This document shows positions 54,145 through 62,642 of a stretch of 64,000 nt of DNA, one piece after another. The DNA comes from JAFDZV01 sp035549015. GTDB taxonomy: Bacteria; Bacteroidota; Ignavibacteria; OLB7. Each line of letters begins with the position of its first letter. Positions within the stretch are counted from its first letter, which is position 1. Made by a program: the position numbers and the translations under genes. Below the pieces are notes generated by a model, which was not told where the DNA came from, searched no databases, and saw only the letters and a list, made by a program, of their open reading frames with translations. The DNA lies in NCBI GenBank assembly GCA_035549015.1, contig DASZRW010000045.1:1-64000 (forward strand), read 5' to 3'.

Positions 54145-54316
54145 AAGCGAATGCGAAACGCTGCTGGCTCTGCTGCACGAGCAGGGGATCGATACGGACC
54201 AGCGGGGAATTGCCGTGGCGATCGACAACCAGGTGATTACCCGCCAGCACTGGGAGAGCCGGGCTCTGGCCGAGGGGGAGGTGATCGAAGTGATCACGGC
54301 GATGCAGGGCGGATAG
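54113..54316 (+). CDS. thiS: Sulfur carrier protein ThiS
   Basis: 67 residues with a ubiquitin-like fold: KLMLNGRSLES, LLALLHEQGID, GIAVAIDNQVITRQHW and the end EVIEVITAMQGG. The terminal Gly-Gly is the thiocarboxylate carrier site, adenylated by ThiF and used by ThiG. The start overlaps thiO by 32 bases, so translation is coupled. ThiF is not in the window. Confidence 0.93.
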   Translation: MKLMLNGRSLESECETLLALLHEQGIDTDQRGIAVAIDNQVITRQHWESRALAEGEVIEVITAMQGG

Positions 54317-54412
54317 CCGGCCGGAGGGCCGGGCCGGCGCGAATGCGCTTCACGGCCTTCGACTCCCTGCGCGTACTCACGATGTTCGCACATTCTTTAC
54401 GATCTCTGGCAC

Positions 54413-55243
54413 ATGTCTGAACCGATACATATCTCCGAACGCGACGCTGCGGAGTTCGCGGACGATCCGCTGCGCCTGGCCGGCCGCGTGTACGGCTCCC
54501 GGCTGCTGCTTGGAACCAGCCGCTATCCGAATCCGCAGACGATGATCGAATCGCTGGAGGCAGGAGGGGCGCGCATCGTCACCGTCTCCATCCGCCGTCT
54601 GAACATTGCCGATCGCGGGGCGGGGAGCGTGCTGGATTACATCGATCGCTCGCGCTACGAACTCCTGCCGAACACCGCCGGATGCTTCACGGCGAAGGAG
54701 GCCGTGCTGACGGCACAGCTGGCGCGGGAGGCGCTTGGCACCGACCTGGTGAAGGTGGAGGTGATCGGCGATGAGGATACGCTGCTTCCGGATGTGGAGC
54801 AGCTGTTGAAGGCATGCAATGAGCTCGTGCGGATGGGGTTTGCCGTGCTTCCGTACTGCAACGACGATCTGATCACCTGCCTGAAGCTGCAGGATATGGG
54901 CTGCGCCGCCGTGATGCCGCTCGCATCGCCGATCGGGTCCGGAATGGGGATACGCAATCCGTACAACCTCGAGATCGTCCGCGAGCGAATCACGATTCCG
55001 ATGATCATCGACGCCGGCATCGGAACGGCCTCCGATGCCGCCCGTGCCATGGAGCTCGGCGCGGACGGTGTGCTGTTGAACACGGCAGTGGCCGGCGCGC
55101 ATCATCCGGTGGAGATGGCTCGTGCCATGCGGCTGGCCATCGAGGGGGGGCGCCTTGCCTATCGTGCGGGGCGCATTCCAACCCGTCTCTACGCCACCGC
55201 CTCCTCCCCAACGGAGGGAATGATCGGGACGGCCGGCGCATGA
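54413..55243 (+). CDS. thiG: Thiazole synthase ThiG
   Basis: 276 residues, a TIM barrel. The Schiff-base lysine is Lys114 in LVKVEVIGDE. Other marks: LLLGTSRYPNPQTMIESLEA near the start, LPNTAGCFTAKEA, the GIGTASDAARAMELGADGVL loop and a C-terminal YATASSPTEG. It joins DXP, ThiS-thiocarboxylate and iminoacetate to make the thiazole. Its stop overlaps the start of the next gene by four bases (ATGA). About 95 bases separate it from thiS. Confidence 0.95.
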   Translation: MSEPIHISERDAAEFADDPLRLAGRVYGSRLLLGTSRYPNPQTMIESLEAGGARIVTVSIRRLNIADRGAGSVLDYIDRSRYELLPNTAGCFTAKEAVLTAQLAREALGTDLVKVEVIGDEDTLLPDVEQLLKACNELVRMGFAVLPYCNDDLITCLKLQDMGCAAVMPLASPIGSGMGIRNPYNLEIVRERITIPMIIDAGIGTASDAARAMELGADGVLLNTAVAGAHHPVEMARAMRLAIEGGRLAYRAGRIPTRLYATASSPTEGMIGTAGA

Positions 55244-55842
55244 TTCCCTTTCGCCTGCTTGCAGTGGTTGGCGATGTACCGGCCGCGGAATACGTGATGG
55301 CATATGCGCGGGAGAATGCCCGGACGGCCTTCGGGCTCATGCTGCGCGATCCCGCGCACGATACGGTGAACACGGAGAAGCTTGCGCGTGCCGTTGTTGC
55401 AATGCCGTTCCCGCCGAACCTCTGCGTGATCACCAACGGCTGTTCCGTGGAAGGGGTTGGCCGTGTGCATCTGCAGGCATCGCAGGCGTTGCAGAGGCCG
55501 GCCGCGGTCCGGCTCACGGCATCGAAGCCGTTCGGCGTCTCCGTCCATTCGATGGAGGAGTCCGCCCATGCGGTCGAACTCGGCGCCGAATACGTTCTGT
55601 ATGGGCCGGTCTTTCCCACGCGATCGAAGCCCGGCCATTCCGGGCACGGTGTCGAGGCGCTTGGCGAGCTCTGCCGCAGCACCTCCGTTCCGGTGTTCGC
55701 GCTCGGGGGGATCACCGAACTCAATGCCGCGATCTGTCTCGATGCAGGTGCGCATGGGATTGCGGCGATCTCGCTCTTCGCTCCTGCCGCGCGTCCGGCT
55801 CTGGATCGAATCATCACGTTGCTGCGGGATAGTTCGAATTGA
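55240..55842 (+). CDS. ThiE/TenI-family protein, likely thiazole tautomerase
   Basis: 200 residues of the ThiE/TenI TIM-barrel family. It lacks the ThiE substrate motif QYRxK (it has MLRDP instead) but keeps the family's FGVSVHSMEESAHAVELGA and LYGPVFPTRSKPG blocks and the phosphate loop FALGGI. A full ThiE is encoded separately at 57.2 kb, so this copy is best read as TenI, which aromatises the ThiG product. Position directly after thiG supports that. The start overlaps the thiG stop (ATGA). Confidence 0.8.
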   Translation: MIPFRLLAVVGDVPAAEYVMAYARENARTAFGLMLRDPAHDTVNTEKLARAVVAMPFPPNLCVITNGCSVEGVGRVHLQASQALQRPAAVRLTASKPFGVSVHSMEESAHAVELGAEYVLYGPVFPTRSKPGHSGHGVEALGELCRSTSVPVFALGGITELNAAICLDAGAHGIAAISLFAPAARPALDRIITLLRDSSN

Positions 55843-55889
55843 AGAACGGCCGGAGTGTTCCCCTCGGACTCAATGTGTGAAGTGAACTC

Positions 55890-56714
55890 ATGAATGTTGC
55901 GTTAGCGATTGCCGGCTCCGACTCGTCGGGAGGAGCGGGTATTCAGGCCGACCTGAAGACCTTCGAGGCGCACGGTGTGTTCGGCGCAACGGCCGTGACC
56001 TGTATCACCGTGCAGAACACCCGGAGTGTCAGCCGCATCCACCCGTTGGACCCTGAGCTGATCCGGGCGCAGATCGATGTGGTGTTCGATGACTTCGATG
56101 TCCGTGCCGTGAAGATCGGCATGCTCTCGTCCGGTGCCATTGTTCGAGCCGTTGCCGGGGCGCTTCGTTCGCGTGCTGCCGGTGCCGTCATCGTGCTCGA
56201 TCCGGTAATGGTATCCACGAGCGGCCACCGCCTTCTGGATCGCGACGCCGTGCAGGCGCTGGTGAACGAACTGTTCCCGCTGGTTTCCCTGGTGACGCCG
56301 AACGCTGCTGAGGCCGCCGTGCTCGGCAGCGGCGAGGTTGCCACGCTCGATCAGATGCGAGCCGCGGCCGATGCCGTGCGGCAGCTGGGAGCGGCCGCGG
56401 TTCTGGTGAAGGGAGGGCATATCGTCTCGCGAATGCATGGCGCGGAGTACGATCAATCGGTGGACCTGCTGGATGACGGCGGCGAGATAACGCTCTTTCC
56501 GGCGCCGCATCTCGCAACCCGCCATACTCATGGTACCGGTTGCACGCTCTCGTCCGCCATCGCCGCAAATCTCGCCAACGGATTTCCATTGAAGGAGGCC
56601 GTGGCGCGCGCGAAACAGTTCGTTCACGGCGCCATTCAGCATGCTCCCGGAATCGGCGGCGGAAGCGGTCCGCTCATGCACCGATGGCAATCACTTCCGA
56701 ATCGCAATGATTGA
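55890..56714 (+). CDS. thiD: Hydroxymethylpyrimidine/phosphomethylpyrimidine kinase
   Basis: 274 residues of the ribokinase-like fold. The start ALAIAGSDSSGGAGIQADLK is the HMP-binding motif, followed by GVFGATAVTCITVQNT, VKIGMLSS, IVLDPVMVSTSGHRLL, LVTPNAAEA, the anion hole HTHGTGCTLSSAIAANL and the base-catalyst GTGC. It phosphorylates HMP twice to HMP-PP. The next gene starts within its last codons (8-base overlap). Confidence 0.95.
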   Translation: MNVALAIAGSDSSGGAGIQADLKTFEAHGVFGATAVTCITVQNTRSVSRIHPLDPELIRAQIDVVFDDFDVRAVKIGMLSSGAIVRAVAGALRSRAAGAVIVLDPVMVSTSGHRLLDRDAVQALVNELFPLVSLVTPNAAEAAVLGSGEVATLDQMRAAADAVRQLGAAAVLVKGGHIVSRMHGAEYDQSVDLLDDGGEITLFPAPHLATRHTHGTGCTLSSAIAANLANGFPLKEAVARAKQFVHGAIQHAPGIGGGSGPLMHRWQSLPNRND

Positions 56715-57210
56715 GCCTCAGCAGGAAACCCTGACCATTCGCGCGGCAACCGAGGCGGACAGCGCCCTGTTGCTTCGCTTCATCACGCAGCTTGCGGAGT
56801 ACGAACGGCTGGCGCACGCCGTGGTGGCAACGGAGGATGATATCCACGCGGCGCTCTTCGGCCCGTATCCCGGAGCCGAGGCAGCGATCGCCGAATACGG
56901 CGGCCGGCCCGCCGGCTTTGCCCTCTTCTTCCACAACTTCTCGACGTTCGCGGGACGGAAGGGGATCTATCTGGAAGATCTGTTCGTGCTTCCGGAGTTC
57001 CGCGGCCGGGGGATCGGCGGCGCGTTGCTGCGCCACCTCGCCGCGCTTGCGGTGGAGCGCGGCTGCGCCCGCATGGAATGGGCCGTGCTGGACTGGAACG
57101 AACCGGCGATCGGCTTCTATCGCGGCATGGGAGCGGAGCCTATGGATGATTGGACGGTGTTCAGATTGTCGGGTGAGGCGCTTCACAACGCCGGTGAGAG
57201 GAAGCGATGA
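56707..57210 (+). CDS. GNAT-family N-acetyltransferase inside the thiamine operon
   Basis: 167 residues from the ATG at 56707. A GNAT fold: LTIRAATEADSALLLRFI start, LYLEDLFVLPEFRGRGIGG acetyl-CoA motif (read as YLEDLFVLPEFRGRGIGGAL), and FYRGMGAEPMDDWTVFRL. The match is closest to diamine or small-amine acetyltransferases. It overlaps thiD by 8 bases and thiE by 4, so it is translationally locked between two core thiamine genes. Its substrate is unknown; a thiamine precursor or amine degradation product is a guess. Confidence 0.88.
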   Translation: MIEPQQETLTIRAATEADSALLLRFITQLAEYERLAHAVVATEDDIHAALFGPYPGAEAAIAEYGGRPAGFALFFHNFSTFAGRKGIYLEDLFVLPEFRGRGIGGALLRHLAALAVERGCARMEWAVLDWNEPAIGFYRGMGAEPMDDWTVFRLSGEALHNAGERKR

Positions 57211-57839
57211 AGACGATAGGCAGGCTGCACGTGATCACCGATACGGTGCTCCAGAACCGGTTCACGCACCGTGAGCTTGCGGCGCTTGCCATACGCGGCG
57301 GTGCGGACACCATCCAGTATCGAAGCAAGTCCGCGAGCGTGCGTACGCTGCTGGAGGAGGCGGCCGCGGTCCGTGATGTCTGTCGCGAGCATGGGGTAAC
57401 CTTCATCGTGAACGATCGCGTGGATATTGCCCTGGCGGTGGATGCGGATGGCGTTCATCTGGGGCGGAGCGACATGCCTGTCGAGACAGCCCGGCGCCTG
57501 CTGGGTCCGGACCGGATCGTTGGCGGTACCGTTCGCAATGGTGAACATCTTCGGGAGGCGGAGCGGCTGGGCGCGGACTATGTGGGGCTTGGCCCGGTGT
57601 TCGAGACCGGCTCCAAGCGGGTCGACCACGAGGTGCTCGGTCTGGATCTTGTGCGCGAGGTCTGCCGGCACGCCCGGATTCCGGTTATCGCCATTGCCGG
57701 AATCACCATCTCCACTGCCGCGGCAGTGATGGCGGCCGGAGTGTACGGCATCGCCGTGATCGGGGCCGTTGCGGCCGCGGATCACCCCGCGGATGCCGCT
57801 GCGGATCTGGTACGATGTATCGGCGGAGGTGGTGGGTAG
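57207..57839 (+). CDS. thiE: Thiamine-phosphate synthase ThiE
   Basis: 210 residues of the ThiE TIM barrel. Key blocks: LHVITDTVLQNRFTHRELA, the HMP-PP motif ADTIQYRSK (about 33-41), FIVNDRVDIALAVDADGVHL with NDR (69-71) and HLG (84-86), GLGPVFETGSKR, and the phosphate loop AIAGIT. It joins HMP-PP and thiazole phosphate to make thiamine phosphate. The start overlaps the GNAT gene by four bases. It is the last gene before a strong terminator. Confidence 0.94.
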   Translation: MKTIGRLHVITDTVLQNRFTHRELAALAIRGGADTIQYRSKSASVRTLLEEAAAVRDVCREHGVTFIVNDRVDIALAVDADGVHLGRSDMPVETARRLLGPDRIVGGTVRNGEHLREAERLGADYVGLGPVFETGSKRVDHEVLGLDLVREVCRHARIPVIAIAGITISTAAAVMAAGVYGIAVIGAVAAADHPADAAADLVRCIGGGGG

Positions 57840-57915
57840 CGTTCGTTCGCGTGCCGATGCGTTCGGGAACCCGGCGCATGCCCGTTGCTCGGGTTCGGGC
57901 AATGCCTGAAAGCAG

Positions 57916-57948
57916 AAGGCCGCTTCCCGGTTGAGGGGAAGCGGCCTT
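57916..57948. terminator. Terminator of the thiamine operon
   Basis: AAGGCCGCTTCCC (57916-57928) pairs perfectly with GGGAAGCGGCCTT (57936-57948) around a 7-base loop, followed by T bases. It separates thiE from the convergent T9SS gene. Confidence 0.85.
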
Positions 57949-58000
57949 TGCACAATCACGGTTCACGGCATGCCATGCGGCGATGCCGATGAACGAAGCC

Positions 58001-58522
58001 TTAGCGGGTTACCACCATCTGACGGCGGAGGACATGATTGTCCACCTGGAGCTGATAGAAGTACGTACCGCTCGGAAGCTGCTGGTCGACAACGGCCTCG
58101 TGGTCTCCCGCCTCCATCGTCTCGTTGACCACGGTTCCCACTTCCTCTCCCGGCATGCTGAAGACCTTCAAGGTCACATCGGCACGCTGGGCGATATGGA
58201 AGCGGATGGTCGTGGATCCGCGATACGGATTCGGGAAGTTCTGATAGAGAAGGTTGCCGGCGTATGAATAGCCGGTCACCACTTCAACTCCGCTGGCCTT
58301 GTCGGCCGGGTACCAGAAGCCGATGCCGTGCGTGAACGTGGCATCGCCGATCAGGCCGATTACCGCCTGGCCGACGGTTCCGTTGAGAGTAAAGGTGGAG
58401 CTGGACATTTCGGAGCCGCCATTGCCGAGAACGCTCTTTACGAGCACGAACTGCGCATTCGCCTTCGTGCCTGCAAGAAACGCCGCCGCGATGAGAGCCA
58501 GTCCAATGAACGCACGCTTCAT
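58001..58522 (-). CDS. Small T9SS-exported protein
   Basis: 173 residues from the ATG at 58522, with a signal ending TKANAQ. The N domain (LVKSVLGNGGSEMSSST, GTVGQAVIGLIGD, THGIGFWYP) is a small beta module often placed before T9SS tails in this group. The C-terminus is a Por sorting domain (NLLYQNFPNPYRG, then LPSGTYFYQLQV). Function is unknown; size and layout suggest a simple surface or matrix protein. A promoter embedded in a hairpin lies 65 bases upstream. Confidence 0.88.
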   Translation of the reverse strand: MKRAFIGLALIAAAFLAGTKANAQFVLVKSVLGNGGSEMSSSTFTLNGTVGQAVIGLIGDATFTHGIGFWYPADKASGVEVVTGYSYAGNLLYQNFPNPYRGSTTIRFHIAQRADVTLKVFSMPGEEVGTVVNETMEAGDHEAVVDQQLPSGTYFYQLQVDNHVLRRQMVVTR

Positions 58523-58570
58523 GAATATATCTCCTGAAAGTTCATCGAGTCTTTTCAAAGCTCTGGATGG

Positions 58571-58610
58571 GGAGAGAGGACCGGGGCACAATATACCCCG
58601 ATCTCTCTCC
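58571..58610. terminator. Stem-loop between the two T9SS-region genes
   Basis: GGAGAGAG (58571-58578) pairs with CTCTCTCC (58603-58610), and an inner CGGGG (58582-58586) pairs with CCCCG (58596-58600). On the minus strand it follows the repeat-protein stop by 57 bases, so it may terminate that gene, while its loop holds a promoter box for the next. Confidence 0.5.
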
Positions 58611-58619
58611 GAATTCCAA
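58588..58619 (-). promoter_or_regulatory. Candidate promoter of the small T9SS gene
   Basis: On the minus strand TTG (58619-58617) precedes TATATTGT (58595-58588) by 21 bases, within the spacing of Bacteroidota -33/-7 promoters. It overlaps a hairpin at 58571-58610. Confidence 0.5.
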
Positions 58620-58666
58620 GCGGGTTCCCGCCCCGGCACGCCGGGGCGGGAGGATCGCCGCATCGT

Positions 58667-61600
58667 TTACGGCTGTACCGGAATCCAGTTCGCGCCGCTT
58701 ACCGTGCTCACGAAGAGCATCTGGCAGGCACGACCCGGGTTGATGTTGAACGCGCCGGCCGTGGTGTTGGTCAGCGTGATCACTGCGCCGGAGTTGTTCA
58801 CCACCCACACCGTTGCGCCGTCCACGAGGGGCGGGCCGGTCGGGACCGTCACATTGCCGGCAGTAGTCACCACCAGGATAGCGTCGTCAACAACGGTGTT
58901 GCTTGCATACGGATGCTGGTACGACATCGCCACCGTTCCGTTGGCGATTGTCAGAGCGTTGCCACCCTGACCGGCCGTCGTTGCGATGCGAAGGCCGCGG
59001 CTCGCCGAGCTGTTGTTGGCGTTCGTGATGTTCGCCGCCCAGCCGGTGCCGTTCGTGGCAGCCTGCAGAGCGTCGTTGCCGTTGGCTGCGTTCACGTTCT
59101 CGAAGCGGCCGCCAACGCCCGTGCCGCCGGAGATGCCGGCCTGGCCCAGAACGCCGATACCGTCCTTCGTGTTGAAGCCGCGGCAGCCGTAGCCGCTCGA
59201 GTCGTTGCGGCCCACCACTGCGCCAACACCGTTGCCGCCGCGGTTGCGGCCAACGACAGCCTCACCGAACGTATTGTCGCCGATCACGCCGGCAGCAGAG
59301 ATCGAGGAGGTGATGCCCCAGACGGCGTTGCCGCCGGCCGACGTCGCGAAGACGCCCGGTCCGACACCTGCCTGGAGCACGTCCACGCCGCGAGCGCCGT
59401 TGCTGGCGTTCGTGAGCTGGATCGTGACACCGCTGCCGATGCCGTTCGTGGTTACGTTGACCGTGCTCGACGTGCTCGCCGGGTTGCTCACCTGGAAGAA
59501 GCCGGCGTTGCCGTTGCCGGTGGCCTGGCCGAAGATGCCGTAGCCGCCGCCGTTGGTCTCGCCGCGAACCGCTGCAACGATGTTGGACGTGTTGTTGATG
59601 AGCCCGTACACGCCGCGGCCGAGGCCGTTCTGGGTGGCACGAACTGCGTCACCGGTGCTTGCCGCATTGGTGACATCGAACTGCGAGGCATTGCCGGTCT
59701 GGCTGGTGCCATGCACGCCGATGCCGCCGCCCAAGCTCACGCCTTCAACGCCGAAGCCGTTGACCACGTCATTGCGGCCCTCGACGCCGGCTGCGTTTGC
59801 AACCACGCCCACGCCCCACACGCCGTGCGTGGTGACGGAGGTGCCGTAGACGCCCACTGCCGTGTTCGCGGTGCCTGCGATGCCGGGGCCGTCGGTGTTG
59901 TCACCGCGGATCGCCTCGGTCTGGCCAAGCGTGATGCCGCTGCCGCCGCGGCGCGTGCCGCCGATTGCGCGGCCGGTGCCGGCGGTCACAACGTTCACGG
60001 CGTCAGCCGTGCCCGCTGCGTTGCTGCTGTTGAAGTATCCGGCGCGGCCGTTGCCGTTCGTGTTCGCCTCGAGAGCGTTGTTGGTGTTTGCAGCGTTGAC
60101 GATGTTGAACAGACCGCCGCGGCCGGTGCCGGTGTTGACGGAGTTCACGCCATTGCCGCTGCCGTTGGTGCTTGCGTTGACCGCATGCGCCGTGTTGGCG
60201 GCGTTGGAGATCGAGAACAGGCCTGCGTCAGCCGTTCCGCTCTGGGCGCCGGAGACGGCAGGGCCGGTACCGTTCGTGGTGCCGAAGAGAGCCGCCGCCG
60301 AGTTGGCGGTGTTCGTGTTCTGGAAGTAGCCGGCGGAGTTGGTGCCGTTGGAGGGCTGGATGCCGTATACCGACACGCCGCTCGTGGACTGGCCGTACAC
60401 GCCGAAGCCGGATGTGCTGAGACCGTAGACACCGATGCCGCTCGGCGTGGTGCCGTAGACGCCCCAGCCGGAACCGGCCTGCGTTCCGACAACGCCGATG
60501 CCGAGGCCGCCCGTGCCGTTGTTGGTACCACGCACCGCCGCACTGAAGCCGCCCGGCGTGGTGGAGGTTACAACACCGATGATGGCGGAGGCATTGGCAT
60601 CCTGCGAGTTCGTCTCACCGCGCACGCCTGCTGCGATGCCGGTGGAGGCCGAACGCCACGCGCGGATGGCATTGCCGGTGCCGTTCGTCGTCACTTCGAG
60701 CGAGTTGGAGGAGTTCGCCGCGTTGGCTGTGGTAAGGCACATCACCTGGCCGGTGCCCGTCTGGGTGAATGCCACCATGCAGGCGCTTGTTGCCGCCGTC
60801 TGTGCGAACGGAACCACCAGCTGGCTGGCCCACGGATAGCCCCAGACCGGAGCGCCGCCGCCGAAGTAGCTGATCGCCATGCCAACCGAGGCGCCGTTGA
60901 CGTTGATCTTGGCCGGTGTTACCGCCGCGTCGGCAATCGTACGCGTGATGATCGAATTGTCCTCGATCTTGGACTCGGTGACCGAGTGATAGCCGAGCAT
61001 CGTGTTGACGATGGACTCCGTGCCGACGTTGATGTTGATCGTGCCGGAATCGCCGCCGCCGGTGAGGCCGGGGCCAACGCTGATGCGCCCGATCTTGCTG
61101 TTGGCGCTCGCGGTGCTCGCGATCGTCAATGTATCGCCGCTCGGCGTGATCGTGATGTTCTGGCCGGCCTTCAGGAACAGGTCGTCATGCAGGCCGTTGA
61201 CCGAACGAACCACCGTGCCGTTGGCGATCTTGGTTCCGGTGACCGATCCCTCGCCGAGCTTCGGAGTGGTTACTGCCGAATCCTTGATCGAGGAGGTGAC
61301 CACGCCGTTGTCGATGATCGATTGCGCATTCAACGCATACGGCGAGGAGGTGAACTCCACGCGCGTGGGAAGCTCCGTCCCGCCAACGTCGATGATGACG
61401 CCGAGGTAGTACTTCTTGTTGAACGCGAGAGTCAGCGGACGCGGAGCGCTCTTGGAGCCGCCCAGGATGACGTTGAAGATGCCGCCGGTAACAGCAGTGT
61501 TGCTGTGTACCTCCTCCCAGAGGGGCGTCGTGGCGCCGGGAGCATCATAGATCCTGAACGTGAGCGTGTGCGTTCCGTTCACAAGGCCGCCGCTTGCGTC

Positions 61601-61702
61601 GCGAAGCATGCCCTGGTAACTGATCGTTTGTGGAATCTGCGCCAGTGCGGGAATGGCCATGATGGCCGACAACAGCACCGACAGTACGAGCGTACGTTTC
61701 AT
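58667..61702 (-). CDS. Glycine/asparagine-rich repeat surface protein
   Basis: 1011 residues from the ATG at 61702 with a signal ending PALAQ. Residues about 22-80 match a common tail-fibre/adhesin-like start (IPQTISYQGMLRDASGG, HTLTFRIYD, GGIFNVILGG). Residues about 240-900 are many related repeats of 30-45 residues with GVYGTS, AVRGETN, VNGFGVEG and NAANTNNALEA cores, probably a parallel beta-helix or fibre. The C-terminal block ends WIPVQP and is not a clear sorting domain. The protein is very rich in Gly, Ala, Asn, Thr and has almost no Lys or Cys. It is likely a long surface fibre, secreted by an unknown route. Confidence 0.8.
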   Translation of the reverse strand: MKRTLVLSVLLSAIMAIPALAQIPQTISYQGMLRDASGGLVNGTHTLTFRIYDAPGATTPLWEEVHSNTAVTGGIFNVILGGSKSAPRPLTLAFNKKYYLGVIIDVGGTELPTRVEFTSSPYALNAQSIIDNGVVTSSIKDSAVTTPKLGEGSVTGTKIANGTVVRSVNGLHDDLFLKAGQNITITPSGDTLTIASTASANSKIGRISVGPGLTGGGDSGTININVGTESIVNTMLGYHSVTESKIEDNSIITRTIADAAVTPAKINVNGASVGMAISYFGGGAPVWGYPWASQLVVPFAQTAATSACMVAFTQTGTGQVMCLTTANAANSSNSLEVTTNGTGNAIRAWRSASTGIAAGVRGETNSQDANASAIIGVVTSTTPGGFSAAVRGTNNGTGGLGIGVVGTQAGSGWGVYGTTPSGIGVYGLSTSGFGVYGQSTSGVSVYGIQPSNGTNSAGYFQNTNTANSAAALFGTTNGTGPAVSGAQSGTADAGLFSISNAANTAHAVNASTNGSGNGVNSVNTGTGRGGLFNIVNAANTNNALEANTNGNGRAGYFNSSNAAGTADAVNVVTAGTGRAIGGTRRGGSGITLGQTEAIRGDNTDGPGIAGTANTAVGVYGTSVTTHGVWGVGVVANAAGVEGRNDVVNGFGVEGVSLGGGIGVHGTSQTGNASQFDVTNAASTGDAVRATQNGLGRGVYGLINNTSNIVAAVRGETNGGGYGIFGQATGNGNAGFFQVSNPASTSSTVNVTTNGIGSGVTIQLTNASNGARGVDVLQAGVGPGVFATSAGGNAVWGITSSISAAGVIGDNTFGEAVVGRNRGGNGVGAVVGRNDSSGYGCRGFNTKDGIGVLGQAGISGGTGVGGRFENVNAANGNDALQAATNGTGWAANITNANNSSASRGLRIATTAGQGGNALTIANGTVAMSYQHPYASNTVVDDAILVVTTAGNVTVPTGPPLVDGATVWVVNNSGAVITLTNTTAGAFNINPGRACQMLFVSTVSGANWIPVQP

Positions 61703-61989
61703 TGTGCCAGACTCTCCTTGGTGATTGGATGTTGTTTGCATACGGTCAATCATCTATTCACATCATGTGTTTCAAGCCAACCTCGTGCGCTCGCAATCCT
61801 GCCGGGCGCCCTGGAGGGCCGCCGCTGCGGGCAGTGTGCTCATATCGCAATGCGAGCCTGCCGCTTCGATGGCATATCGGCAACGGCATTCTGAAATCGA
61901 GTTCAGCGAGAGGGAACAAACAGATGGGGTCGTGAACGCCTGAAGGAGTGCGCAACCCCAGAATGCCAGTGTAGAATTCCGAAAACGGC

Positions 61990-62047
61990 AACGCAGCGAG
62001 AGAATACGAGATACCCCAGGCATCGCATTCTGCCCGGGCGCTGCGTT
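61990..62047. other. Extended inverted repeat (possible structured RNA or cruciform)
   Basis: AACGCAGCG (61990-61998) pairs exactly with CGCTGCGTT (62039-62047). Inside, AGAATACG pairs with CGCATTCT with one mismatch, so the helix continues inward. It lies 290 bases upstream of the repeat-protein start on the minus strand. Confidence 0.45.
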
Positions 62048-62618
62048 CTATCTTCATAGTCGTGCCGATAGAGGGTGCACGACGCTCTGCATGGTTTGGT
62101 TTCACCAGGCCGGGACCAATGATCCCGCGCAGACGACCACGGTGATGGCCTCTCCGCGCATTGACTACACTGTTAGTGTCTGGGGACGGCAATATGCAAG
62201 ATTTCTGCGAAATACACCGGCTTACCTGTCGATATTTCGCGACAAAATGTACAGTGATTACGCATCGCGGACGGCTTCAGAGGAACTGTCGGATGACCCA
62301 AATCGCCGGTGATTGTTCAGAGGGACACGGCGCGATTCTACAACCGGGCAGCATTCGACGCAATAGCAAACGACATGTGCTTCCGTCGGCGTAAACAATT
62401 AGGGCGATGCTCGGGGTGATCATGGGGTGCATCTTCGGGGGAGCCACATCAGTGTACAGGTACAGAAACGGCGGGGGTGGGAAAAAGTTTGTCGCCGCGC
62501 GTGCCTCTGCAAATCGCCGGGTTCGGAGAAATGCCGGTGTGGGTCTCGTGTGGCAACACCGGTGCGCAGGCCCGATCATATCGCATCGGGCCAGCATGCC
62601 TCGCGGCTCCCCATCGAG

Positions 62619-62642
62619 GCCGGGGGAAGGCGTTTCCCCGGC
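62619..62642. other. Strong stem-loop in the gene-poor region
   Basis: GCCGGGGGAA (62619-62628) pairs with TTTCCCCGGC (62633-62642), ten pairs with one wobble, around a 4-base loop. No T-run follows, so a terminator is doubtful. Confidence 0.4.

Noticed and set aside
58913..61894. A 993-codon plus-strand frame antisense to the repeat protein
   Set aside because: Alanine/valine/arginine-rich mirror of the repeat DNA; the minus-strand product has a signal peptide and a known N-terminal block.
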